A stretch of 22,927 nt of DNA from CAZGMC01 sp964526565 (GTDB lineage Bacteria > Pseudomonadota > Alphaproteobacteria > DSM-16000 > Inquilinaceae). The DNA is taken from positions 1-22,927 of the forward strand of contig CAZGMC010000067.1 of NCBI GenBank assembly GCA_964526565.1, in the 5' to 3' direction. Both the position numbers and the translations under genes were made by a program. Below the pieces are notes generated by a model. That model had not been told where the DNA came from, ran no database searches, and saw only the letters and a program-made list of their open reading frames with translations. Below, in pieces: positions 14,049 through 22,235 of this stretch (the first letter of the stretch is position 1; each line of letters opens with the position of its first letter).

Positions 14049-16967
14049 ATGATCCGGCGATTCTCGGCTTCGGCAGTCCGTGACGCAGTCCCTTTGAGCG
14101 CGATGCTGGCAACGGCCCCACCCGCACAGGTGCATGATCTTCTGGAGCCGCTCGGCACCGGCGCCTTCGTTGTCGACGTGGCGCCGGGTGCGGTGCTGCG
14201 GTTTGTCGCGATCAACCGCCGCCATGCCGCCCTCGCCGGTCTGGCGTTGGAGGCGGTGGCCGGGCAACCGGTGACCGCGGTCCTGCCGGCTGACGCCGCG
14301 GCGCGGCTGGAGGATGCCTGCCGCCGCTGTGCCGCCACTCAGGCGCCGGTCGAGTACGAGGAGCGCGCCGACACCCCGGACGGGGCGCGCTGGTGGGAGA
14401 CCATGCTGGTGCCCCTGGCCGGCCCGCACGGCCACGTCGTCCGCGTCATGGGCACCACCGTTGACACCACGCGCCGCCGCCGCGCCGAGCAGCACCTGGA
14501 CGTGCTGCTCAGCCACGCGCCGTCGGCCATCGCCTATGTCGGCGGTGCGCCCGCTGCCGGTCCGCACGCTGCCGGTCCGCACGCTGCCGGTCCGCCGCCG
14601 GATCCGGGCGCGGCCGGGCCGGGCGCGGCCGGGCCGCGGCGCCTGGCCGACCCGTTGGCCGCGGCCCTGGCCGGGCAGCAGACATGGTCGGAGAACGAGG
14701 TCGAGGCCGGCGCCTCCGGCCGGCGCCGCGTGCACAGCACCTACGTCCCCGACCGCGCCGAAGGCGAGCCGGTGCGCGGCGTCTATGTTGTCAGCACCGA
14801 CGTGACCGACCAGCGCCGCGCCGAATCGGCGCTGCTCGACACCCAGGCCAGCCTCAGCGCGGTGTTCGACGCGGCCGACAACCCGATCGTCCTGCTTGAC
14901 GCGGCCGGCACCATCGTCGCCGCCAACGCCGCCGCCGGCCGCCGTTATGGCGTGGCGGCGGCGGCGCTGACCGGCCGCCCGGTGTGGGCACTGGCGGCGC
15001 CGGACGACCGGCCGCGCATCGCCGCGCTGGTGCGCCAGGCGGTCACCGGCGGTGTCCAGGTCCGCTACGAGACGCATACCGCCGACCGCTATTTCGAGGA
15101 GATCGGTTCGCCGGTGCTGGCCGGCGACAGCAGCGTCGTCGGTATTGCCGGCTATGCGCTGGACGTGACTGACCGCAAGCGCGCCGAGCTGACGCTGCAG
15201 CGCCGCGATGCCATCCTGGAGGCGGTGGCTTTCGTCGCCCGTCGGTTCCTCACCTCGGAGTCGTGGCGATTTCACGCCGAAGAGGTGCTGGAGCGGCTGG
15301 GCCGTGCCGCCGAGGCCGACCGCGCCTACATCTTCGTCAACGAGCGCGACCCCGACGGCAGCCTGGTCATGAGCCAGTTGTTCGAATGGGCCGCGCCCGA
15401 CACCGTGCCGCTGCTGAACAACCCGATGCTGCAGCGGCTGCCCTACCGTGCCGGCGGGCTCGGCCGGTGGGAGAAGCGCCTGGCCGAGGGCGAGGCGGTG
15501 CTCGACGCCCTGGAGTGGCTGCCCCGCGACGCCTCCGGGCGGCTGGTTTCGGACGACCTGGTGCTGCTCGGTCTGCGCTCGCTGGCCGTGGTGCCGCTGT
15601 TCGCCGGCGACCAATGGTGGGGCTTCATCGGCTTCGAGGACGTCGACGCCGACCGCCGCTGGGAAAAGGCGGAGATGGAGGCGCTGCGTGCCGCCGCCGA
15701 CACGCTGGGCGCCGCCATCCTGCGCGAGCAGGTCGACGTGGCGCTCCGGCGCAGCGAGGCGCGCTACAAGCTGGCTGTCGAGGCCGGCCCGGTCAGCATC
15801 TTCGACTGGGATCTGACCACCGGCCGGCTGTTCCTGGCGCCGCAGTTCAAGCAGACGCTGGGCTATGCCGAGGACGAGATCGGCGACCGCGTCGAGGACT
15901 GGGAGTGCCTGCTCCACGCTGACGACCTGGCGGCGGCGCGCGCCAGGATCGCCGCACTGGCCGACGGCCGCATGCCGCACGGCGAGGTCGAGTTGCGCTT
16001 CCATCACCGCTCCGGCGAGGTGCGCTGGTTCGTCGTGCGCGCCGCCGTGGTCGGGTACGACGACGCCGGCCGGCCGCGCCTGCTGGCCGGCACCCAGACC
16101 GACATCACCGAACGGACCCGCGCCCAGCACGCCCTGCAGCGCCGCAGCGACGCGCTGGCCCGCGCCAACGACGAACTGAAGAGCTTCGCCTACATCGTCT
16201 CGCACGACCTGCGCGCGCCCTTGATCACCATCGAGGGCTTCGTCGGCGAGCTGCATGAGGCCCACCGCGAGATCCGCGCGGCGCTGGATGGCGCGGCGCC
16301 GGGCGGCGACGCCGCGCGCCTGGCCGCGGTGCGCGCCGTGGTCGACGGCAATGTCGGCAAGGCCATGGACTATGTCGCCAAGGCCGCCGCCACCATGGGC
16401 GAGCAGATCGCGGCCATCCTCAAGCTGTCGCGGCTCGGCTACCGCGAGATGCGCGTCCAGGAGATCGACACGGCGGCGATGGTCGCCGGTCTGATCGACC
16501 GGCTCGCCTATCCGATCCGCGCGCGGCAGGCGGTGGTGGAGGTCGAGGCGCTGCCGCCGGTCCTGGCCGACCGCGATGCACTGGACCTGGTGCTGGGCAA
16601 CCTGCTGTCGAACGCCGTCAAGTACCTGGAACCGGCGCGGCCCGGCCGCATCGCCGTCTGGGCCGAGCCGGGCTTTGCCGAGGGCGAGAACGAGGACGAG
16701 GACGGCATGACCGTGATTCACGTGCGCGACAACGGCCGCGGTATCGACCCGAAGGACCACGCCAAGGTGTTCGAGATCTTCCGCCGCATCGGCCCGCCGC
16801 GGGAGGAGGGCGAGGGCGTCGGCCTGACCTTCGCCCGCGCCGCCGTCCGCCGCTGGGGCGGCGACCTCTGGTTCGTCTCCACGCCGGACCGCGGCAGCAC
16901 GTTCAGCTTCTCCGTGCCGACGGCGCCGTCCGCGGCCCCGCAGCCGGCGGCCGATCGTGCGTCGTGA
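14049..16967 (+). CDS. Soluble multi-PAS/GAF sensor histidine kinase
   Basis: This 972-residue kinase has no membrane helix. Apparent order: PAS about 15-140; a second PAS about 141-255 interrupted by a Pro-Ala-Gly-rich insert (169-197); PAS about 258-375 (FDAADNPIVLLDAAGTIVAA); GAF about 381-564; a PAS_3-type domain about 571-690 (VSIFDWDLTTGRLFLAP); HisKA with the phospho-acceptor H719 in SHDLRAPL; and HATPase with the N-box around N855 (NLLSNAVKY), DNGRG (894-898) and GEGVGLTFA. All catalytic motifs are present. No response regulator adjoins it, so it is an orphan kinase. The start ATG 14049 has a weak ribosome site, and upstream frame to 13929 is not credible. The signal sensed is unknown. 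Confidence 0.88.
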   Translation: MIRRFSASAVRDAVPLSAMLATAPPAQVHDLLEPLGTGAFVVDVAPGAVLRFVAINRRHAALAGLALEAVAGQPVTAVLPADAAARLEDACRRCAATQAPVEYEERADTPDGARWWETMLVPLAGPHGHVVRVMGTTVDTTRRRRAEQHLDVLLSHAPSAIAYVGGAPAAGPHAAGPHAAGPPPDPGAAGPGAAGPRRLADPLAAALAGQQTWSENEVEAGASGRRRVHSTYVPDRAEGEPVRGVYVVSTDVTDQRRAESALLDTQASLSAVFDAADNPIVLLDAAGTIVAANAAAGRRYGVAAAALTGRPVWALAAPDDRPRIAALVRQAVTGGVQVRYETHTADRYFEEIGSPVLAGDSSVVGIAGYALDVTDRKRAELTLQRRDAILEAVAFVARRFLTSESWRFHAEEVLERLGRAAEADRAYIFVNERDPDGSLVMSQLFEWAAPDTVPLLNNPMLQRLPYRAGGLGRWEKRLAEGEAVLDALEWLPRDASGRLVSDDLVLLGLRSLAVVPLFAGDQWWGFIGFEDVDADRRWEKAEMEALRAAADTLGAAILREQVDVALRRSEARYKLAVEAGPVSIFDWDLTTGRLFLAPQFKQTLGYAEDEIGDRVEDWECLLHADDLAAARARIAALADGRMPHGEVELRFHHRSGEVRWFVVRAAVVGYDDAGRPRLLAGTQTDITERTRAQHALQRRSDALARANDELKSFAYIVSHDLRAPLITIEGFVGELHEAHREIRAALDGAAPGGDAARLAAVRAVVDGNVGKAMDYVAKAAATMGEQIAAILKLSRLGYREMRVQEIDTAAMVAGLIDRLAYPIRARQAVVEVEALPPVLADRDALDLVLGNLLSNAVKYLEPARPGRIAVWAEPGFAEGENEDEDGMTVIHVRDNGRGIDPKDHAKVFEIFRRIGPPREEGEGVGLTFARAAVRRWGGDLWFVSTPDRGSTFSFSVPTAPSAAPQPAADRAS
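14553..14597. repeat. 15-bp tandem repeat inside the kinase gene
   Basis: GCTGCCGGTCCGCAC occurs at 14553-14567 and 14568-14582, with a two-base variant at 14583-14597. It encodes AAGPH repeats, followed by further Ala-Gly-Pro coding. In-frame expansion made the low-complexity insert in the second PAS domain. Confidence 0.9.
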
Positions 16968-17124
16968 CGGGCGTGCGGCCCGGCTGTGGGATCAAGCTGG
17001 GCGACCCCCCCGGCGCCGCCGCCGATACGCCGCCCGAGCCTGAGCGGCCCAACCTGCAGACACGAGGGAACGTTTGAGAAGCGGCGCGGTTGAAGACGGG
17101 AAGGCCACTGCCGAGGGACGGACA

Positions 17125-18270
17125 ATGACTGTTGACTTCCGATCATTCGTTCTGGCCGCTGTGCTGGTCGCTGTCATTGCCGTTCTGCAGTGGCCGGCGC
17201 ATGCCCAGGTCGAAACATTGCAGACGAGAGACGGTACGGAAGTCCGGGTCGACAACGTCGTGGGCGGGCTCAACCACCCATGGGGCATGGCCTTCCTGCC
17301 GGACGGGCGTCTGCTGGTCACCGAGCGCAACACCGGGCGGCTCTACATCCTGCAGTCCGACAATACGCTGTCGGAGCCGCTCGCGGGCGTGCCGGACGTC
17401 TTCTCGCAGGGGCAGGGCGGCCTGATGGACGTGGCCATCGACCCGGACTTCGAGGACAACGGCCTTGTCTATCTGTCCTATGCCAAGCCCGGCGAGGGCG
17501 GCACGGCGGCGACGGCGCTCGGGCGCGGCCGGCTCGTGGACGGGCGCATCGAGGGGTTCCAGGATATCTTCGTCCAGCAGCCGTTCGTCACGGGAAGCGC
17601 CCATTTCGGTAACCGGATCGAGTTCTCCCCCGACGGACAGTACCTCTATCTGGCGCTGGGCGAGCGGTTCCGGTTCGACCCGGCGCAGGACCTGTCGAAC
17701 CATCTCGGCACGGTGATCCGCATCCGCCCGGACGGCACTGTGCCCGAGGACAATCCCTTTGTCGGCGTCGAGGACGCGCAAGACGAGATCTGGTCCTATG
17801 GCCACCGCAACATCGAGGCGATGGCCTTCCAGCCGGGGACGGATGCGCTCTGGGTCGCGGAGATGGGCCCGTTCGGCGGCGACGAACTGAACCTGATCGA
17901 ACAGGGCACCAATTACGGCTGGCCGGTCGTGAGCTGGGGCGACAACTACGACCGCAGCGAAATTCCGGATCCGCCGACCCGGCCCGAATTCGAGGATGCC
18001 GCCATCCATTGGAGCCCGGTCATCTCGCCGTCCGGCATGGACTTCTATGAGGGCGACATGTTCCCGGCGTGGCAGGACAGCGCGCTGATCGGCGGCCTGT
18101 CCGCACAGGCGGTGATCCGCGTGGTGTTCGACGGGGACCAGGTCCGGGAGACCGAGCGCCTGCCGCTGCCGGCCCGCATCCGCGACGTCGCGATCGCCCC
18201 GGACGGCTCCGTCTATGTCCTGACCGACCAGGATGACGGCAATGTCTGGCGGATCAGCCGGATGCAGTAG
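17125..18270 (+). CDS. Secreted PQQ-dependent sugar dehydrogenase (glucose/sorbosone dehydrogenase family)
   Basis: This is a 381-residue periplasmic beta-propeller enzyme. The signal peptide (FRSFVLAAVLVAVIAVLQW, cleavage after AHA near 27) is followed by the family's N-terminal hallmark NHPWGMAFLPDGRLLVTERN. Blade motifs GGLMDVAIDPDF, NRIEFSPDGQYLYLALGERF, LGTVIRIRPDGTVPEDNPF, YGHRNIEAMAF and EMGPFGGDELNLI follow, and TNYGWPVVSWGDNYD is characteristic. The family oxidises aldoses at the periplasm with PQQ, passing electrons to the respiratory chain. ATG 17125 is preceded by GAGGGA at a good distance. No PQQ biosynthesis gene is in view, so cofactor source is unknown. It stands alone, downstream of the kinase by 157 bases. 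Confidence 0.9.
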   Translation: MTVDFRSFVLAAVLVAVIAVLQWPAHAQVETLQTRDGTEVRVDNVVGGLNHPWGMAFLPDGRLLVTERNTGRLYILQSDNTLSEPLAGVPDVFSQGQGGLMDVAIDPDFEDNGLVYLSYAKPGEGGTAATALGRGRLVDGRIEGFQDIFVQQPFVTGSAHFGNRIEFSPDGQYLYLALGERFRFDPAQDLSNHLGTVIRIRPDGTVPEDNPFVGVEDAQDEIWSYGHRNIEAMAFQPGTDALWVAEMGPFGGDELNLIEQGTNYGWPVVSWGDNYDRSEIPDPPTRPEFEDAAIHWSPVISPSGMDFYEGDMFPAWQDSALIGGLSAQAVIRVVFDGDQVRETERLPLPARIRDVAIAPDGSVYVLTDQDDGNVWRISRMQ

Positions 18271-18318
18271 CCCAGCGTGGAGTAGCCCGGCGTGGAGTAG
18301 CCCGGCGTGGAGTAGCCC
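18266..18318. repeat. 15-bp tandem repeat carrying a stop codon in every copy
   Basis: AGTAGCCCAGCGTGG (18266-18280) is followed by AGTAGCCCGGCGTGG twice (18281-18295, 18296-18310) and a partial copy. The first TAG is the dehydrogenase stop; the next copies give further TAG codons in the same frame at 15-base steps. The array is a duplication spanning the gene's stop codon. Confidence 0.95.
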
Positions 18319-18356
18319 GCCACGGCTTTCGCCTTGCGGCATCGGCCTGTGCGTGC

Positions 18357-20204
18357 CTACCCCCGCAGCAGGGCGAACTCGTGGATCAGGTCGTAGGTGA
18401 TGGCGGGGGCGCCGTCGTCCTTCGCGAACAGGCGGCGGAAGCGGTCTTCCGTGCGCAGAGAGGCGATGTCGGGCGGGATGCCCTGGTCCGGGCCATCCCA
18501 GTCGACAAAGCGGTCGAAGCGGTCCTCGCTGTCCTCCAGGTGGTCGAGCAGCAGCGGCGCGTCCATGGCCAGGATCGCCCAGCGGGCCAGCTCCAGGCGG
18601 CGGGCGTCACTGTCCTCGATGGGCAGGCCGGACAGCAGCGCCACGTCGCGGAAGATGGTGTAGCTGTTGACCAGCCGCTTCATCGAGCGCGGGTTGGGAT
18701 CCAGCAGCGGCGCCAGCGGCATCAGGAAATGCTGCACGTCCTGGTCGCCGTGGGCATCGGCCAGACGCTCCACCGCCTTGCGCGCCACCGCCCCGCCGAC
18801 GTCGGCGCCCTCCTCGCGGGACAGCCGGACTGCCTGCATGATGTCTTCCTCGGAGGTCCTGTCGCCGAGCAACGCGTCGGCGCGGCTCTCGACCTCGGCG
18901 CGGTCGGCGCGATCCTCTTGTGCTGCCGCGCCGCCCGTTTCGGCCGACTGCGGCGGCATGAGCAGGTGCTGCCAGTAGGTGCGCTGCTGCTGCGGCGTCG
19001 GCCGCGGCAGGGCGACGAACAGCTGCACCAGCTTCTGCACGAACAGGTGGCCCAGCGAGAAGCCGGGCTGCTCGACGTGGCCCTTGAACTGGCTGTACTG
19101 GCACATGAAGCAGCACTCCAGCCAGCGCCGGTCGGCGGCGATCACGTAGACCACGCGCGAATCGTTGAACAGCGTCTGGATGCCCTCGATCAGCCGCACC
19201 GTGTAGTCGCTGCTGCAGCGGTCCAGGTCGTCGATGAACACGGCCACCGGCCGGTCCAGCCGCTCCAGCATCCAGCGGAAGTGCGTGCGGAACCGCTCGG
19301 CCGGGTCGTCCAGATGCTGGAACATGCGCTCCGCCGCCCGCGCCGAGCCGGTGAACAGCGAGCTGAGGCCGAACTTGATGCCGGCCGCCAGGGTGACGAC
19401 CAGCGAGACGACGGCGGTGACGGTGCGCGCGATGTTGGCCGACTCGCCGCTCGTCCACAGCGTCATCAGGCCAAAGGCGCTGTCCGCCGCGCCGCCGCCG
19501 AACAGGCCGTTCAGGTGGGCCAGCAGCAGGGCGGTGATCGCCGCTGCGACCAGGAACGTGGTCAGCGCCAGACCGTTGCCGCAGCCCAGACGCCAGCCGT
19601 TCTCGCGCGCGACGAACCACAGCCGGCGCCACCACGGCAGCGACCGGCGGCCCTGCCGGTAGACGGCGTCGAGCAGGAACCACCAGGGCGGGTCGGCGCG
19701 CTGGTACTGCCAGGCATTGAACTCGATGACGACGAACCGGTCGGACAGGGCGGGGTCCGCCTTGACGGTCAACTGGCGGCGCAGGAAGCGGAGAAAGGTG
19801 GACTTGCCGGCGCCCCAGGCGCCGTGGACATGGACGACCAGAGAGTTGTCGCCGCCGCCGCCGTCATTGGCCCGCGCCCACAGCCGCTGCAGCCGCTTGC
19901 CCATCGCCGCCGCCAGCGGTGCCCGGCCCAGCCCGTCGCTGGCCGCCGGGGCATCCAGGTGCAGCCGGGTCTCGCCGCGGTGGAACGGCTGGTCGGGCTC
20001 CGGGGCCGGCTGGCGGTCCGGTGCCTCGTCCGGTGCCTGGTCCGGCGCGTGGGCCGGCGCCGCGGTCGTCCGGCCCGACTGCAGGGTGTCGAGGGTCGGC
20101 GGGGGCTCCGTCCCGCCGGCAGTCTGGGCGGCCGTCCGGGCCGGACTGGCAATCGTTTTCCGCCCGGCCTTCCCGCGCGGCGGCGGAGCGTCGGAAGGCT
20201 GCAT
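18357..20204 (-). CDS. KAP-family P-loop NTPase with two inserted membrane helices
   Basis: The 615 residues start with a Pro/Ala/Asp-rich low-complexity region (about 1-90). The KAP NTPase core follows: Walker A GAWGAGKS (128-135), the conserved FNAWQYQ (162-168), two predicted membrane helices (about 211-233 and 258-280) inserted in the P-loop domain as is typical of KAP proteins, and Walker B VAVFIDDLDR (320-329). The C-terminal 270 residues are helical, with LGHLFVQKLVQLFVALPRP and the sensor-like segment NPRSMKRLVNSYTIFRD. KAP proteins are inner-membrane-associated NTPases that have been linked to defence and signalling, but no effector domain is seen here. The start ATG 20204 is the first in frame. 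Function is unknown. Confidence 0.85.
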   Translation of the reverse strand: MQPSDAPPPRGKAGRKTIASPARTAAQTAGGTEPPPTLDTLQSGRTTAAPAHAPDQAPDEAPDRQPAPEPDQPFHRGETRLHLDAPAASDGLGRAPLAAAMGKRLQRLWARANDGGGGDNSLVVHVHGAWGAGKSTFLRFLRRQLTVKADPALSDRFVVIEFNAWQYQRADPPWWFLLDAVYRQGRRSLPWWRRLWFVARENGWRLGCGNGLALTTFLVAAAITALLLAHLNGLFGGGAADSAFGLMTLWTSGESANIARTVTAVVSLVVTLAAGIKFGLSSLFTGSARAAERMFQHLDDPAERFRTHFRWMLERLDRPVAVFIDDLDRCSSDYTVRLIEGIQTLFNDSRVVYVIAADRRWLECCFMCQYSQFKGHVEQPGFSLGHLFVQKLVQLFVALPRPTPQQQRTYWQHLLMPPQSAETGGAAAQEDRADRAEVESRADALLGDRTSEEDIMQAVRLSREEGADVGGAVARKAVERLADAHGDQDVQHFLMPLAPLLDPNPRSMKRLVNSYTIFRDVALLSGLPIEDSDARRLELARWAILAMDAPLLLDHLEDSEDRFDRFVDWDGPDQGIPPDIASLRTEDRFRRLFAKDDGAPAITYDLIHEFALLRG

Positions 20205-20630
20205 GACCGGTGCACCACTACTGCAATTCGACTGTATGTCTTCAGAGATTTATCGAGCGAAAGTCTGGCAGGATTTGCGCCTGCGGCCAAGCCCCGTTTT
20301 CGTTGCATCCGGCGCATGCTGATTGACGACACTTGAGGAATCGGCGGACATTACTGCCACCCGACAGGCCCATACTCCGGACACCGCCATGACCGTGATC
20401 CGCACGATCATCCGTGTCGTCAGGAACGAATCCATCCCAAGCCGCACCCCGACCGACCTTGCGCCGGGCAACCACTTCGCCGAAGTGAGGATCGCCGACG
20501 AACCCGCATCGCAGGAACCCTGGGAGCCCCCGGTGGATGACTGCGGCCCATGGTTATCGGGATTGTCTTTGCGGCGGGGAGATCTGTATGTTGATGACAG
20601 AGGCGGGCTCGGCTTGATTCGCGGCGACAA
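20205..20630. other. Intergenic region between the KAP gene and the AT-rich gene
   Basis: It contains the minus-strand promoter region of the KAP gene (AT-richer at 20215-20260). A plus-strand open frame (20389-20634) is listed separately with low confidence. No RNA gene or clear terminator is seen. Base composition drops from high GC to AT-rich near 20640, which marks the edge of the acquired segment. Confidence 0.5.
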
Positions 20631-20634
20631 TTAA
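20389..20634 (+). CDS. Possible small protein, 81 residues, unrecognised
   Basis: From ATG 20389 the frame reads MTVIRTIIRVVRNESIPSRT and ends VDDRGGLGLIRGDN at TAA 20632-20634. It has no domain I recognise and no convincing ribosome site, and an equally long minus-strand frame overlaps it. The acidic, Gly-rich C terminus is somewhat protein-like, which is the only positive sign. It may be a chance frame. Confidence 0.2.
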   Translation: MTVIRTIIRVVRNESIPSRTPTDLAPGNHFAEVRIADEPASQEPWEPPVDDCGPWLSGLSLRRGDLYVDDRGGLGLIRGDN

Positions 20635-21683
20635 AGCCGGTTATTTTCAAGGTCATTGAGAAATTGCCGGACTGTTTCTGCCAAAGAAGGCTGCAAAATA
20701 TTTGCCCTAACATTTACTTGCTGAAGAGATAGCAAAAGCTCCGCATTGGCTTTCGCGATGCTACGAATTTGATCAACTCTAAAGTCAGTTGGATCATTAG
20801 AATCAAAGTTAACTCCTCGAAATACTTTTGTGAGTCTTGTCACCCATTTATTGCCCTCATCGTAGAGATCTTCAAATTTTGCGTAACCTATTACATCAAA
20901 CCGCCGCGTCTTTCCGTTCGTCTCGCATATCATCAAATCGCCAATTGCTCTCTGCCAATCTCGATATATCCATGCCATTTTTACGGAAAGAATTTCAACA
21001 ACACGTTCTTTTGTCTCATTTACAACACTATCTGATAATGGTCCTCTTCCGATTGAATCAGTAATAATATTAGCAATCTTCCTGGAAGCATGAACCTTAG
21101 CGTCACTGTTTAAGTTTCTTATGTCGTTTATGTCATCAAGATTGTGAGAAGAAAGTAATTCATGGATTGCTGCCTCGCACTTTGCTGCAATATGTTTTTC
21201 TCTTCGCGGGTCATTTGGAAGATCTAAACTCCACAAATTGCAAATAGTTTTTGCGATATATATTTCAACATGCGGGCCGTCCGCTAAGGCTCCTTCAAAC
21301 GCATGTATTGCCTTATTTATTTTTTCAGAAAAGGGTTTGGGCGAATGCAACAAATACGATTGCTCAAGTTTCATTGCCCGAATCCATGCTATTAGTGCAG
21401 CCAATCGATAGATCGTAGAAATGAATTTATACGTGCTAAAGGATGTACCGGCAGGAGGGTGAAGCAAAAACTCGGAACGCTTGTCTAATAAAATTTCCCG
21501 TAGTCGGAAGAACAATGGCTCAGCAGATGCCGCCAGTGGCCGTGCATACAACTCAAGTGTGTTTCGATCGTCATGGCGTCGTTTTTTGAGATCTTGATAG
21601 TATGGGGCGATTAAATCCTTTAACACTACACCCATAAACGACGAGCCTGCGACAATCAACCCTGTAATGATTCTCTCATCCAT
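20631..21683 (-). CDS. Unrecognised membrane-anchored protein, AT-rich gene
   Basis: I do not recognise this 350-residue protein. ATG 21683 has a GGAG site nine bases upstream. Residues 4-27 (RIITGLIVAGSSFMGVVLKD) form one N-terminal membrane helix; the rest is predicted mostly helical and cytoplasmic, with basic and acidic patches (YYQDLKKRRHDDRNTLELYA, NETKERVVEILSVKMAWIYR). No enzyme motif or known domain is seen. The gene is far more AT-rich than its neighbours (for example, about 35% GC at 20821-20880), which strongly suggests horizontal acquisition. It points the same way as the KAP gene with 426 bases between, so it may or may not be co-transcribed. A defence or stress role is only a guess from context. 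Confidence 0.75.
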   Translation of the reverse strand: MDERIITGLIVAGSSFMGVVLKDLIAPYYQDLKKRRHDDRNTLELYARPLAASAEPLFFRLREILLDKRSEFLLHPPAGTSFSTYKFISTIYRLAALIAWIRAMKLEQSYLLHSPKPFSEKINKAIHAFEGALADGPHVEIYIAKTICNLWSLDLPNDPRREKHIAAKCEAAIHELLSSHNLDDINDIRNLNSDAKVHASRKIANIITDSIGRGPLSDSVVNETKERVVEILSVKMAWIYRDWQRAIGDLMICETNGKTRRFDVIGYAKFEDLYDEGNKWVTRLTKVFRGVNFDSNDPTDFRVDQIRSIAKANAELLLSLQQVNVRANILQPSLAETVRQFLNDLENNRL

Positions 21684-22235
21684 CGCACGACGCTCCACTC
21701 AAGATTGATTTAGAGGCATCCATAATAGCGATATTTGTCATATGGCACAATGATTTATAGCAGAGTTCTGCGCCACTGAGAAGCACTTATTGGCAGGCAG
21801 CAACCGCAACCTTGTTCTTTAATCGTGGGCAAATCGCCTGTAGGAGCGTGACCGGAAAAGAAAACAATAGAAACAACCTGTTATAGGTTGGGGCTGTTGC
21901 CGCGAACACATGCGAAAGCAGGGACTTGGTCAAGCTTGCAGGCAGAAACCGGTCGTGTAGCGGACTTCGGACGATCAATAACCCGTTGATCTTGAATGGT
22001 TCGTTTCCGATCAGACACTAAGCAGTTTGACCGCTGTCGCCAGCACTATGGTGGGCATGATAGCCGGAAGGGGCACCAATGGCGGCAACGACGTTGGATT
22101 CCTCTTCTCTTCACGCAAACTGCCATGAGATGTGCCATGCAGGCGCTACCGCCTTCGGCTCACCCTTGACACCCCGCCCCATTCCATGCCTTGTGCGGCG
22201 GTTCCGGAACCGGTGCCGCACTGCGGCGGACAGGC
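21684..22235. other. Gene-less stretch between the AT-rich gene and aspS
   Basis: No gene can be supported. A minus-strand frame at 21787-21978 (RSPLHDRFLPASLTKSLLS) may be a remnant of something but matches no family I know. A hairpin (21874-21890) followed by T-rich bases on the minus strand, and an inverted repeat GATCAA/TTGATC (21973-21978, 21986-21991), are the only structures. GC rises towards 22100, where the aspS leader begins. Confidence 0.5.
21874..21890 (-). terminator. Small hairpin with minus-strand T-rich tail
   Basis: CAACCT (21874-21879) pairs with AGGTTG (21885-21890). On the minus strand the bases after it read TTTCTATTGTTTTC, as in a weak intrinsic terminator. No gene ending there is recognised. 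Confidence 0.35.

Noticed and set aside
13923..16760. Antisense 945-residue frame opposite the histidine kinase
   Set aside because: It is low-complexity, rich in His, Gln, Arg and Asp, and exactly mirrors a well-motifed kinase. It is a GC-codon shadow.
18381..20336. Long plus-strand frame opposite the KAP NTPase
   Set aside because: The composition is typical of antisense shadows (Gln, Arg, Val, Ala runs) and there is no domain. The KAP frame has Walker A and B motifs.
21787..21978. Minus-strand 63-residue frame near aspS
   Set aside because: No ribosome site and no family recognised. Kept only as a possible remnant in the gap description.
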